Shown in pieces: positions 1 through 9,702 of a stretch of 64,000 bases of DNA. The position numbers and the translations under genes were made by a program. Numbering within the stretch: the first letter of the stretch is position 1; each line of letters starts with the position of its first letter. The notes beneath the pieces were generated by a model, which had not been told where the DNA came from, did not search any database, and worked only from the letters and a program-made list of their open reading frames with translations. This DNA comes from Campylobacter iguaniorum (GTDB taxonomy: Bacteria; Campylobacterota; Campylobacteria; Campylobacterales; Campylobacteraceae): contig NZ_CP009043.1 of assembly GCF_000736415.1 (NCBI RefSeq), positions 1,240,001-1,304,000 on the forward strand, in the 5' to 3' direction.

Positions 1-271
1 CACAAATTTTTCTAGCATTGTCTATAATCGCCTTAAATCCAGCCCTTGAGTAGAAATTTTCACTATCATAAGGTTTGCCATTTATCTCTTTTGCGATATG
101 GCTTTTGTTTTCATAATACCCTGTTCCAACCGAGCTAATCACGCCAAGACCACCATTTAAACTGACATTTCCAGCTAGCTTATCCCAGCTGATACCAAGC
201 CCCATACCGCCTTGAATAATAGGATATTTTATCTCATAGTTGCCTATTTTTACGCTTTTTAGTTCCATCAT
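1..271 (-). CDS. Nitronate monooxygenase family protein (N-terminal part, cut by window edge)
   Basis: About 90 N-terminal residues are visible on the minus strand and the rest lies left of the window. The product starts [11 protein letters not shown] and soon shows [13 protein letters not shown], the glycine-rich FMN-binding start typical of the 2-nitropropane dioxygenase/nitronate monooxygenase TIM-barrel family, followed by [15 protein letters not shown]. Family knowledge: FMN-dependent oxidation of alkyl nitronates; the exact substrate cannot be told here. The ATG overlaps the tyrS stop as ATGA, so it is translationally coupled to tyrS and ends the minus-strand operon seen here. Family assignment is good; substrate is unknown. 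Confidence 0.85.
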   Translation of the reverse strand, partial: MMELKSVKIGNYEIKYPIIQGGMGLGISWDKLAGNVSLNGGLGVISSVGTGYYENKSHIAKEINGKPYDSENFYSRAGFKAIIDNARKIC

Positions 272-1476
272 ATAACCTTTAATTTTGCATACAATCTTTT
301 GCCGATTTGCAAAATATACTCACCTTTAGTGAGTTTAAGCTGCTCATCTCCTATTTTTGTCTGATTTACGCTAACTGCGTTTGCTTTTATATGGCGTCTT
401 GCTTCGCCATTGCTAGCACAAAGTTTGCAATAACTAAGTGCTTCAACTATCCAAAACTCATCTGCTTTTATCTCAAATTCACTCATATCGCTTGGCAATT
501 CATTTTTGCTATGAACCCTGTCAAATTCATCTTTTGCAGCTTTTGCAGCGTCATTGCCATGGAATCTAGCTGTAATTTCAAGAGCCAAATTTTCTTTTAT
601 TTTTTTAGGGTGAAGTTCGCCTTTTGCTACTCCAGCTTTTAACTCTTCTATCTCTAAAGCCGTCAAATCACTTAAAAGCTCATACCAAACCCACATCAAA
701 TCATCGCTCACGCTCAAAGTTTTTGCAAACATATCGTTTGGCTCATCAGTTACGCCAATATAGTTGCCAAGGCTCTTACTCATCTTATTAACCCCATCAA
801 GCCCTACAAGAAGTGGCATCATGATGACGCCTTGTTCTTTGCCTACATTATAAGTTCTTTGCAAGGTTCTACCCATCAAAAGGTTAAATTTCTGATCTGT
901 TCCACCCATTTCGATATCACATTTCATAGCCACGCTATCATAGCCTTGTAAAAGCGGATACAAAAACTCACTTATAGCAATTGGGGTTTCGTTTTTGTAG
1001 CGTTTAGTAAAATCATCACGCTCAAGCATACGAGCGACATTAAACGTGCTTGAAAGTGCGATAAGCCCATCTGCTCCAAGTTTGCTAAGCCAAGCTGAGT
1101 TAAACATAACTTCTGTTTTGCTCTCATCAAGTATCTTAAAAACTTGCTCTTTATATGTTTTTGCATTTTTTGCTATCGTTTCATCATCAAGGACTTTTCT
1201 AGTTACACTTTTGCCTGTTGGATCGCCGATTTTAGCAGTAAAATCACCGATCAAAAACTGAACTATACCACCATGACGTTGTAAAAATGCCATTTTGTTT
1301 AGCACGACAGTGTGTCCTAAGTGAAGATCTGGAGCTGTTGGATCAAATCCAGCTTTTATATAAAAATGTTTACCATTTTTGTAATAATCTTTTATCAAAC
1401 CTTCAATTCTTTGAAAGTCGATTATCTCTGCAATACCCTTTTTTAGGTCTTGCATCACTAGATCTATATCAATCAT
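268..1476 (-). CDS. tyrS: Tyrosyl-tRNA synthetase
   Basis: Class I aminoacyl-tRNA synthetase charging tRNA-Tyr in the cytoplasm. The 402-residue protein shows the HIGH-type motif HLGH at residues 52-55 and KMSKS at 231-235 within the Rossmann catalytic core. A C-terminal S4-like RNA-binding domain covers about residues 340-402 ([15 protein letters not shown] region). The length and layout fit the TyrS subtype of about 400 residues common in epsilonproteobacteria. It starts directly after the spoT stop and its own stop overlaps the next ATG as ATGA, so it is an internal gene of a tight minus-strand operon (same order as Cj1272c-Cj1271c in C. jejuni). Confidence 0.97.
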   Translation of the reverse strand: MIDIDLVMQDLKKGIAEIIDFQRIEGLIKDYYKNGKHFYIKAGFDPTAPDLHLGHTVVLNKMAFLQRHGGIVQFLIGDFTAKIGDPTGKSVTRKVLDDETIAKNAKTYKEQVFKILDESKTEVMFNSAWLSKLGADGLIALSSTFNVARMLERDDFTKRYKNETPIAISEFLYPLLQGYDSVAMKCDIEMGGTDQKFNLLMGRTLQRTYNVGKEQGVIMMPLLVGLDGVNKMSKSLGNYIGVTDEPNDMFAKTLSVSDDLMWVWYELLSDLTALEIEELKAGVAKGELHPKKIKENLALEITARFHGNDAAKAAKDEFDRVHSKNELPSDMSEFEIKADEFWIVEALSYCKLCASNGEARRHIKANAVSVNQTKIGDEQLKLTKGEYILQIGKRLYAKLKVI

Positions 1477-3675
1477 TTAAGCTCCTTCATTGTGGTAAGC
1501 ATCAGATAGGGATTTGAACTCAACTATCTTATATCTATCTTTTAGTTTATCTCTTATTTCATTACTATCTAAATTTTCATTTAGCTCAATTGTCACATCA
1601 AAATAATCAGCGACAACTCTTTCATCGCTTTCGCTTAGCGTTATTGTGACTAAATCAACATTTAATTTTGCTAAATATGTTAAAAATGCAGCTAGACTTC
1701 CTCTTTTGTTTTCTATGCTAAGAATGATTTTATAGCGGTGTGGAGCATTTCTGGTCCATTTGACAAAGACCATCTCTTCTTTGTCTTCCATGAGCTTGGC
1801 TGCTCTTTCACAAAGCTTATGATGAACTGCTACATTGTGACCGTTTTTAAAGCCGATTATATCATCGCCACGTTTTGGATTGCAGCAATAATCAAATTCT
1901 GTAGCATTGATTTTATAGTTTGAATAGACTACTATATTATCAAATTTTTGTTTTTTAACTTCGTATTTATCAGCAAATTTAAGGCTGAAAATCTTGTCTT
2001 GTCTTGGGTATTTTTTAAGCGCATTTACAACATCTTGAAGATAAACTGAATCAGTAGCAGCGCGCGCTATTTTTTTGCTAAGATTTTCTTTTTCAAGCCA
2101 TTCTAAAATGATCTTTTCTTGGACGCTAAAAATCCCGACTAATATATCTATGGCGACTTGTCCGTTTATATCTCTTACTTTTTGCCTACAAAAGCTTCTT
2201 ATGGTCGCTCTTGCTTTGCCTGTTTTAACACTAGTTAGCCATGAGCAGCGATAATGCGCCTCGTCTCCTGTGACTATGCGAACTATATCGCCGTTTTTTA
2301 GCTCGGTTAAAAGTGGCACACGAACACGGTTTACATAAGCTTCTTTTGCGTGAAGTCCTACTTCTGAGTGTATTTCATAAGCATAGTCAAGCGCTGTTGC
2401 GCCTCTTGGAAGTGTAAAAATCCCGCCTTTTGGAGAATAAACTGCGATATCTTCTACATATAAGCTATCTTTTGCATATTCATACAAATCTTCTATGCTC
2501 TTATCATCACCCTCAGCTGCACTAATGTCACTTAGCCAGTCTAGTTTTGGAGTTATCAGGCCACCACTTTTATACTTCCAGTGAGCCGCAACGCCGTATT
2601 CTGCAGTTTTATGCATATCAAGAGTGCGAATTTGAGCTTCAATGATAGCTTTATTATCAAAGATAGTAGTGTGGATTGTTTGGTAGCCATTTTGTTTTGG
2701 TAATGCTACATAGTCTTTAAATCTTGAAATAAGTGGATTGAAATTCATATGTAAAATTCCAAGAACCAAATAACAATCTTTTGGATTTTGTACAAGAACG
2801 CGAACAGCCAAAAGATCCAAAACTTCTTCTATGCTTATGCCTTTTCTTTGCATTTTAAGGTATATAGAATAGTAGTGTTTGATACGTTTTTGTATCCTAA
2901 AACTATCTTCAGTAAAGCCATTTGTGAGTAGCTTTTCGCTTACTTTTTGGCTGAATGAATTTATTTTTAACTGGAGTTGTTGTTTGTGCTCGTTTATGTA
3001 TGATTCTATTGTCGCATACTCTTTAGACAAGACATATTTGAAGCTTAGATCTTCTAGAATGTTTTTCACAGATGAGATACCAAGTCTATGAGCGATAGGA
3101 GCATAAACGACTAAGGTCTCTTCTGCGATGCGTTTTTGTTTTTCTGGTCTAAGAGCTTCAAGGGTAAGCATATTGTGAAGTCTATCACAAAGCTTAATGA
3201 CAAGCACTCTGACATCTTCTATAGATACTAAAAGCATTTTTCTAAAAGTAAGCGCTGAAGCGGCTAATTTTTCGTTTGAGCTAGAGCTTGCAAGCTCATT
3301 TTCACGTATGGCGACTATTTTTGTAAGCCCACGGACTAAATTTGTCACCTCTTCGCCAAACTCAAATTTGACCTCATCCTCATCGCACTGCGTATCTTCT
3401 ACAACGTCATGCAATAAAGCAGCTATTAGCATACTCTCATCGCCACCCATATGTGCTACAAATGAGCAGACTAAAATCGGATGTATAGAGTATGGTTCGC
3501 CACTTTTTCTAAACTGCCCATCATGAAGCCTAATGCAATAATCAACTGCTTTTAGAAGCATACCGCTTGGCTTGGCAACAGAATATAGAATATCTTTTGC
3601 AGATTCTATATTTTTACAAGCAACAACGTTTTCGATTAATTGTTCTAATATCTCTTCACTATCTATTTGATTCAA
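1477..3675 (-). CDS. spoT: Bifunctional (p)ppGpp synthetase/hydrolase (RelA/SpoT homologue)
   Basis: The single Rel-type stringent-response enzyme usual for Campylobacter. Of 732 residues, the N-terminal HD hydrolase domain has H65 and the metal-binding HDVVEDT at 89-95. The synthetase domain follows (about 250-370, SRFKDYVALPKQNGYQTIHT region). A TGS domain lies around 410-470 (IAVYSPKGGIFTLPRGATALDYAYE is split by no gap) and an ACT regulatory domain sits at the C-terminus (about 655-725). An intact HD motif together with the synthetase motif argues for a bifunctional protein. It overlaps the end of rpoZ by 17 bp, a linkage also known from other proteobacteria (rpoZ-spoT). Confidence 0.96.
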   Translation of the reverse strand: MNQIDSEEILEQLIENVVACKNIESAKDILYSVAKPSGMLLKAVDYCIRLHDGQFRKSGEPYSIHPILVCSFVAHMGGDESMLIAALLHDVVEDTQCDEDEVKFEFGEEVTNLVRGLTKIVAIRENELASSSSNEKLAASALTFRKMLLVSIEDVRVLVIKLCDRLHNMLTLEALRPEKQKRIAEETLVVYAPIAHRLGISSVKNILEDLSFKYVLSKEYATIESYINEHKQQLQLKINSFSQKVSEKLLTNGFTEDSFRIQKRIKHYYSIYLKMQRKGISIEEVLDLLAVRVLVQNPKDCYLVLGILHMNFNPLISRFKDYVALPKQNGYQTIHTTIFDNKAIIEAQIRTLDMHKTAEYGVAAHWKYKSGGLITPKLDWLSDISAAEGDDKSIEDLYEYAKDSLYVEDIAVYSPKGGIFTLPRGATALDYAYEIHSEVGLHAKEAYVNRVRVPLLTELKNGDIVRIVTGDEAHYRCSWLTSVKTGKARATIRSFCRQKVRDINGQVAIDILVGIFSVQEKIILEWLEKENLSKKIARAATDSVYLQDVVNALKKYPRQDKIFSLKFADKYEVKKQKFDNIVVYSNYKINATEFDYCCNPKRGDDIIGFKNGHNVAVHHKLCERAAKLMEDKEEMVFVKWTRNAPHRYKIILSIENKRGSLAAFLTYLAKLNVDLVTITLSESDERVVADYFDVTIELNENLDSNEIRDKLKDRYKIVEFKSLSDAYHNEGA

Positions 3676-3880
3676 TTAAAGCCTCTAAAACAACTTTTCC
3701 AGCTGCAATCTCACGAAGTGCAATATCTGTAAATTTCATTTTTGGGTTACTAAGAGTGATGAGCGGAGTAGCTCCTTCAGCTAAAGCCTCTGCTCTTTTT
3801 GCAACTAGCAAGGCTAGTTTATATCTATCATTATCGACTGCATTCAGTGCTTTTGCTGCTATTTCTTCTGTTCTTTGCAT
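3659..3880 (-). CDS. rpoZ: DNA-directed RNA polymerase omega subunit
   Basis: A 73-residue protein beginning MQRTEEIAAKALNAVDNDRYKL, the signature region of omega (NRYxLVLLVAKRA-type helix, residues 18-30). Omega helps beta-prime folding and, with spoT next door, links to ppGpp response of RNA polymerase. The 3-prime end overlaps the spoT start by 17 bp, so the two are likely translationally coupled. The gap to pyrH upstream is only 12 bp, placing it in the same transcript. Size is normal for epsilonproteobacterial omega. Confidence 0.95.
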   Translation of the reverse strand: MQRTEEIAAKALNAVDNDRYKLALLVAKRAEALAEGATPLITLSNPKMKFTDIALREIAAGKVVLEALIESNR

Positions 3881-3892
3881 AATTTCTCCTTA

Positions 3893-4618
<726 letters not shown>

Positions 4619-4664
4619 CTAAAAATTGCTAATTATATCTAATAAACTCTTTAATCTTTTTTAA

Positions 4665-5858
4665 CTATCTAAGGCTAATCATCTCAAGTGGATCTATGTG
4701 ATAACTTTTTTGCGTGACTTCAAAGGTCAAATCTTGATTTACTCTGCCTATAACATAACCTTTTTTGACCTTGCTACCGACTTTTATGGTTGGTGCTATT
4801 TTGTTTAAATGAGCGTATATGGTGTGGATTCCATTTGTATTTTCTATGATTATTACCTTTTCTAAAATCGCAGTATCTTTAGCAAAAACAACAGTTCCAG
4901 GAAGCACACTTTTTACCTTTGCGTCAAGTTCGTTTGAGCGAAGCACGACCGATTCGTTGAAAATTTTAATATTATAAATCGGATCGACGTAATCTCCAAA
5001 TTTTTGCTTTACACTAAAATTATCAAGTGGAGCTATGGTTTTTTCGCCATTATACTTTTTTACATTGCTTGTTTGATAGCTTGAGCCAATTTGCTTTATA
5101 TCGCCTTTTGAAGCTATATTTGGAGCTTTTGCTGGTGTTTTTTGACTCTCTTTTTTGGCTAGAATTTGAAGTTGTTCTAGTGTTTTTCTAAGTTCATCTT
5201 GTTGATCTTGGATTTTTGCTAGTTTTTTAGAGTAGATTCCCTTATCTTGCTTTAGATCGGCTAGATTTCTTGTCTGCTTATTTTGGAGTTCTTTGAGTTT
5301 TGCTTGTTTTTGTTTGAATTCTCTTAGACTAAATTTGATTGTCTCTATCTTGTCTGATTGGCTTTTTATCAAATTTACGGTGCTTTCATAGTTTTTAGCA
5401 ATCTTTTTAAACTCATCTCGCATAACCAAATTTAGCTTATCTAAAACTTCATTTGCGATGATGCTCTCTTCGCTCTCAAGATACTCATTTGGAGCTATAA
5501 GATCATAGGCGAAGTCCTCGCTGATGATTTTAATGAGCCTTTGCTCCATGTTTTTTTGGTCTTTTATAAGATTGCCATTTTGGCTAGTGAGCTTATCTAG
5601 CTCGCTGTTCGCGTCTTTTGCGCTATCCTCAAGCTCACCGACTTGTTTAGCTAGTTCATCTATTTGAGATGCTGTGTTTTTGACACTTTGTTCGCCTTTT
5701 ATGATGTCGCTTGCTAGCTCTTCAAGCTTTTTGTTTAGCTGAGTTTCTAGCTTTTTGGCCGACTCAAGTGTCTCTTTTTTGTCTTGGATTTTTTCTTTTA
5801 CACTAGCGCCAAAAACGCAAACTAACGCCAACGACAAAATAGCAAAAAACTTTATCAT
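4665..5858 (-). CDS. EnvC-like murein hydrolase activator (degenerate LytM/M23 domain)
   Basis: A 397-residue exported protein with an N-terminal signal peptide (about 1-18, ending FGAS). A long coiled-coil of Lys/Glu/Leu heptads covers about residues 19-250 and a LytM-type C-terminal domain about 285-397. In active M23 peptidases the Zn ligands are HxxxD and HxH. Here only YAHL (H350) remains; the final HxH position reads LTFEV (T378) and the first His/Asp pair is absent. This is the pattern of EnvC/NlpD-type activators rather than an enzyme. Its ATG overlaps the ftsX stop (ATGA) directly downstream of ftsE-ftsX, so the inferred role is an FtsEX-controlled activator of a periplasmic amidase during septum splitting. 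Confidence 0.88.
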   Translation of the reverse strand: MIKFFAILSLALVCVFGASVKEKIQDKKETLESAKKLETQLNKKLEELASDIIKGEQSVKNTASQIDELAKQVGELEDSAKDANSELDKLTSQNGNLIKDQKNMEQRLIKIISEDFAYDLIAPNEYLESEESIIANEVLDKLNLVMRDEFKKIAKNYESTVNLIKSQSDKIETIKFSLREFKQKQAKLKELQNKQTRNLADLKQDKGIYSKKLAKIQDQQDELRKTLEQLQILAKKESQKTPAKAPNIASKGDIKQIGSSYQTSNVKKYNGEKTIAPLDNFSVKQKFGDYVDPIYNIKIFNESVVLRSNELDAKVKSVLPGTVVFAKDTAILEKVIIIENTNGIHTIYAHLNKIAPTIKVGSKVKKGYVIGRVNQDLTFEVTQKSYHIDPLEMISLR

Positions 5859-6667
5859 TTTGCCTCTTGGGATTTTATCATCACCAGACTTACTGCGATT
5901 ATAGATACGATTATTGAAGCACCAAATAAAATCGCGCAGTCATTTATCAAATCTAAATTTGGTATCTCAAATCCAGCGCTAAATGCAGCGTCTTGAAATA
6001 CAGCAACGCTTGGCAAAAACATATATATCACGCCAACTATCATTGTGGCAATTATGCTGTCTATTATAGAAAGCTTGTAAAGCATGGCTGATTTGAGCCA
6101 GTATGGAGCGCCAAAAAGAGTCATGATCTCAACTCTTCTTTTATGCTCGTAAAGCCAAATTTTCATCTGCTTAAATATCAAAACTATTCCCATTATGGCG
6201 ATTAAAATCACAAAATATTCAAATATCCATTTTGCCAAGATTAGGATTTTGTAAATTTTATTATGCGTTTTTGAAAACGTTTCTACCTTTTTGACGCCAT
6301 CTATCTTTAGAAGTCGCTCTTCTATCTTAGTCATATATGACGAGCTTGGCAAGGCGTTTAGCTTGAGTGAATAAAACTTTGGCAAGGCGTTGCTTAGCAC
6401 GGTTAAATTTCTAGCTGAAATATCCTCTTTTAGTCTATCTAAAACGCTTTTTGTATTTAATGGTATAAGCTCTTTAAATGTGTCTATACTGTCTTTTACA
6501 AGTGTTGCATTTAGGTCATCGTTTGAAACTATTATTATATTGTAGTCACTTCCCATGGCCGATTCATAGTTTAGGACTATTTTATTTACCATTAGGCTAA
6601 ACTCAACACTAAAAAGCAAAACCACAAGCGGAAAAATCACGCCTATGTGACTTTTAAAAGACCTCAT
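5855..6667 (-). CDS. ftsX: Cell division protein FtsX
   Basis: Permease-like partner of the FtsE ATPase. In 270 residues it shows the FtsX topology: one N-terminal membrane helix (about 10-30), a periplasmic loop of about 120 residues, then three membrane helices (about 150-170, 200-220, 240-262). It does not transport; FtsEX passes ATP-hydrolysis changes to a periplasmic murein hydrolase activator, here most likely the EnvC-like protein encoded immediately downstream with a 4-bp overlap. It overlaps ftsE by 14 bp. The divisome role is inferred from family and context. Confidence 0.92.
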   Translation of the reverse strand: MRSFKSHIGVIFPLVVLLFSVEFSLMVNKIVLNYESAMGSDYNIIIVSNDDLNATLVKDSIDTFKELIPLNTKSVLDRLKEDISARNLTVLSNALPKFYSLKLNALPSSSYMTKIEERLLKIDGVKKVETFSKTHNKIYKILILAKWIFEYFVILIAIMGIVLIFKQMKIWLYEHKRRVEIMTLFGAPYWLKSAMLYKLSIIDSIIATMIVGVIYMFLPSVAVFQDAAFSAGFEIPNLDLINDCAILFGASIIVSIIAVSLVMIKSQEAK

Positions 6668-7325
6668 TTATCTCTCCATTACTTAGCTCAAAATGACGAT
6701 ACGCTATCCTTAGGCTAGAAGGGATTTTGTGAGTTACGACAACCACGCAAGTCCCAAGCCCCTCTCTAGCTGATTTCAAAAGCGACCAAATAACATCGCT
6801 TGAATACTCATCCAAGCTTCCAGTTGGCTCATCGCAAAGCAAGAGCTGAGGATTGTGAGCCAAGGCTCTAGCCATAGCGACTCTTTGTTGCTCGCCACCA
6901 CTTAGCTCAAGTGGAAATTTATCTGCTTTGTGGAGCAAATTTACGTGTTTTAGTAGTTTGGCTGCTTGTTTTTGGCAAACTGAGCTGTTAAAACCTTTGA
7001 TGATGAGAGGCAGCATCACGTTTCTTTCTACGCTCCACTCATTTATAAGTCTAAAATCTTGAAAGATTATGCCAAGCCTTTGTCTAAGAGTAGCAAGATT
7101 TGATTTTGTTATGGAGTTTAGCTCACTTAGGCATACATTTAAGCTTCCGCTACTTATGTCTATATCGCCATACATGGATTTTAGCAGTGTTGATTTGCCG
7201 CTTCCGCTTTTGCCTGTGATAAATACAAAATCATTTACATTTATGCTGAAATTTGCACTATTTATGACATTTTGATGCCTGTCATAGCATATTGTTAGAT
7301 TTCTTGCTTCTACGATATTTTGCAA
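6654..7325 (-). CDS. ftsE: Cell division ATP-binding protein FtsE
   Basis: ABC-type ATPase of the FtsEX complex. Walker A GKSGSGKST, signature LSGGEQQR and Walker B LLLCDEPTGSLD are all intact. I place the start at a TTG codon giving MQNIVEARNLT, because GAGGGAG lies at a good distance upstream; a longer frame from a GTG at 7346 adds seven residues (LEGVFNL) that contain this SD and are not typical of FtsE. It overlaps the trmB 3-prime end. The order trmB-ftsE-ftsX-M23 is that of C. jejuni Cj1278c-Cj1275c. Confidence 0.92.
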   Translation of the reverse strand: MQNIVEARNLTICYDRHQNVINSANFSINVNDFVFITGKSGSGKSTLLKSMYGDIDISSGSLNVCLSELNSITKSNLATLRQRLGIIFQDFRLINEWSVERNVMLPLIIKGFNSSVCQKQAAKLLKHVNLLHKADKFPLELSGGEQQRVAMARALAHNPQLLLCDEPTGSLDEYSSDVIWSLLKSAREGLGTCVVVVTHKIPSSLRIAYRHFELSNGEINEVF

Positions 7326-8485
7326 GTTAAATACTCCCTCAAGCACTCATGAGCTTTTAAATTTTCACTAGTCAAAAGCGGTTTTTTGATAAAATAATTA
7401 GCCTCATTTGGCGTGATTAAAATATAGCAATGCTCAGGTCTATAAAACGAGCCAAAGGCCACTCTTATAAGCAAGTCGCCATTTTCTTTTTTGTATAATC
7501 TTTCAACGTGTAAGAAATAGTCATCACCTTTGAAAATTTTGTTTTCAAATTTAGCCGCCACTAGCTCTTTGTCGATATTTCCAAACTCAAAATCGCCTTT
7601 TAAGCTTTGCTTTGGTGAGTCTAATTCATTTGTAAAAATCATATCATAAATATTTTTATTTTGCCTTACCCATCTATCTTCATATTTACTAGAAACTTCT
7701 AAAAATCTATCTTTGTAAATTTGGATTTGAGCGTCTGGCAAATTTAAAAAATGGCCAATCGTAAAATCAGTATATCCCCTATCGTCGCTTCTAAGCTCAA
7801 ATTTAGCACCTACTGCCAAAATCCTTTGCACTTCTTTGGCAAATGAAGCGCTCACCACGCGCCTTTTTTCTGACTTTTCCCAAGGAATTGGAAAATGCAA
7901 AAAGACTTTTTCTATGGAATTTGACTCAATAAGAGACAAAACAAGCCTTGCGTCTAAATTTAGCAGGGCGATATTTTTGAGATTTTGGTCTTTTGCTAGG
8001 TTATTTACTTGCTCGCAAGATGGCTTATAAACCTCAATTCCCACGACCAAAACTTCTGGATTGTTTCTTGCTTGATACAAAAGATGTCGCCCACTACCAA
8101 AGCCGATTTCCACAAAAATACGCTTAAATTTGGTCGTTTGAAGCAGATCCAAAAACTGCACGTCGCTAAGTATAAACTCTTTGGCTTGGAGCTGTTTTTC
8201 ATTTTTAATAGCTATGGCTTGTGATTTAACCGCATTTACATTCAAATCACGAAAGCTTATCAAAGCCTTTTGCAAAACCCCAAGTCTAGCTGGACGAGTT
8301 AGCTTTTCGCCTTTGATGACGTAATTATCTTTTTTGCCTTTTACAGTTATGAAAAACTCGCAATCCTTAGCCATTGTGTAGATGAGATTTTCTTCACCAG
8401 CTTTTGCACTCCACAAAAACTGAGCTTCATCATTGCCAAATGGATACTCAAGATTCTTTAAACTAGTTGCAATAAAATTTGGCAT
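7310..8485 (-). CDS. trmB: tRNA (guanine-N7-)-methyltransferase, long epsilonproteobacterial form
   Basis: Methylates G46 of tRNA with SAM. The core has the Rossmann SAM motif FVEIGFGSGRHLL at about residues 124-136, the acidic VVGIEVYKPS strand, and the TrmB signature HFPIPWEKSEKRR (about 215-227) followed by RSDDRGYTDF. At 391 residues it is far longer than E. coli TrmB (about 240), with about 110 extra N-terminal and about 100 extra C-terminal residues; long TrmB is usual in Campylobacter. The start overlaps the flpA stop by one base, so coupled translation is likely. Confidence 0.92.
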   Translation of the reverse strand: MPNFIATSLKNLEYPFGNDEAQFLWSAKAGEENLIYTMAKDCEFFITVKGKKDNYVIKGEKLTRPARLGVLQKALISFRDLNVNAVKSQAIAIKNEKQLQAKEFILSDVQFLDLLQTTKFKRIFVEIGFGSGRHLLYQARNNPEVLVVGIEVYKPSCEQVNNLAKDQNLKNIALLNLDARLVLSLIESNSIEKVFLHFPIPWEKSEKRRVVSASFAKEVQRILAVGAKFELRSDDRGYTDFTIGHFLNLPDAQIQIYKDRFLEVSSKYEDRWVRQNKNIYDMIFTNELDSPKQSLKGDFEFGNIDKELVAAKFENKIFKGDDYFLHVERLYKKENGDLLIRVAFGSFYRPEHCYILITPNEANYFIKKPLLTSENLKAHECLREYLTCKIS

Positions 8486-9702
8486 TATTTAGCTACTACA
8501 ACTGCTTTTTTTGAATCAAGTGAGTTGATTCCATAATCATCTACGCCGACAATTTTATAAGTGTATTCCATATTTAGCTGGATATTTGAGTCGCTGTAGC
8601 TAGTGCCAACGATATCGCTTATAACCTCATCACCAGCCGAGCTTGACTTTGTGATAGTGTATTTCACGCTTCTTGCGTCGCTTCCACCCTCCCAAGAAAG
8701 ATCAACGCCTATGCCATTAAATGTAGCACCAGTGATTATAGGTGCTTTTGGATAGCCAAGAGTTGAGCCAACTATGCTGGTTTGTTGCTTTGGACTTTCT
8801 AGTCCATCTTTATCCACGGCTGTGATTTTGTAGTATCTTTGAGCACCGTTTTCGTTTATCAAGTCATCATAAGTAGTAGCAGATGTTTCAGTAACTTTTA
8901 TAAGTGGAAAAATATCATTTGATGCACGGTAAATGTTGTAATGAGCAAAATCCTCATTCATATTTGCATCCCAATTTAGCGTAATTTTTTTAGGTAAATT
9001 TGTAGTTGCTTGGACGTTTGTTACTAAATTTGGTAAAGCTTTTGTTTGGGCTGAGATAACTTCGCTTGGTTTTGATACTATTCCATCTAAAGTTTTTACT
9101 AAAATTCTATATCTATAGTGATGATTTGAATCAAGTCCGTCGTCGATATACTCGGCATTTAATCTGCCTTTTACTTCAGCTATTTGATACCATTTGTCAC
9201 TTGATATGTCGTTTCTTTCTATAAGATATGACGCTACTCTGCTATCAGGATGTGGACGCCAAAGTATCTTTACTCTTTTTGGTAAACCATATATTGCTTG
9301 AGTGAATGAAACTGATTCTATAAGCTTTGTTGTTGAGGCATTCACGATATCGCCACGATCTGAGACATTGCCGTTTTTATCATATGTTCTAAGCTCGTAT
9401 TTATACTCAGTTGATGGGATAAGCCCAGTATCTACGTAATGAGTAGCGAATCTATCTTTGATTTTTGCTATTTGATTCATTTGTGCGTTGTCGTTTGGAT
9501 TTGATCTATAAAGATAATATCCACTTACCCTCTCATCGCTTATTGGATTCCACTCAAAGGCTATCTGAGTCATATCGCTGATAGTTCTTAAATCTGTGAT
9601 AGCAGGAAGTGTTGGATCAGTCTTAGCTGGAGAGCTTGGCGCACAACCACTTATCACAATCATCAAAGCTAGAGCTGACAAACTTAGGATTAATTTTTTC
9701 AT
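8485..9702 (-). CDS. flpA: Fibronectin type III domain lipoprotein (FlpA-like adhesin)
   Basis: A 405-residue lipoprotein. The signal peptide ends in the lipobox VISGC with acylated C20, and three to four FN3-like repeats follow (about 30-125, 126-220, 221-310, 315-403), each with the W..P / YYLYR / Y.YE pattern. Residues 148-156 read WRPHPDSRV, nearly identical to the fibronectin-binding nonapeptide I recall for C. jejuni FlpA (WRPHPDFRV). Context (trmB downstream, rluD upstream) matches Cj1279c. An excellent SD (AAGGAG) sits before the ATG although the first 80 bp lie inside the rluD reading frame. Predicted role: outer-membrane surface lipoprotein and host fibronectin adhesin. Confidence 0.93.
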   Translation of the reverse strand: MKKLILSLSALALMIVISGCAPSSPAKTDPTLPAITDLRTISDMTQIAFEWNPISDERVSGYYLYRSNPNDNAQMNQIAKIKDRFATHYVDTGLIPSTEYKYELRTYDKNGNVSDRGDIVNASTTKLIESVSFTQAIYGLPKRVKILWRPHPDSRVASYLIERNDISSDKWYQIAEVKGRLNAEYIDDGLDSNHHYRYRILVKTLDGIVSKPSEVISAQTKALPNLVTNVQATTNLPKKITLNWDANMNEDFAHYNIYRASNDIFPLIKVTETSATTYDDLINENGAQRYYKITAVDKDGLESPKQQTSIVGSTLGYPKAPIITGATFNGIGVDLSWEGGSDARSVKYTITKSSSAGDEVISDIVGTSYSDSNIQLNMEYTYKIVGVDDYGINSLDSKKAVVVAK

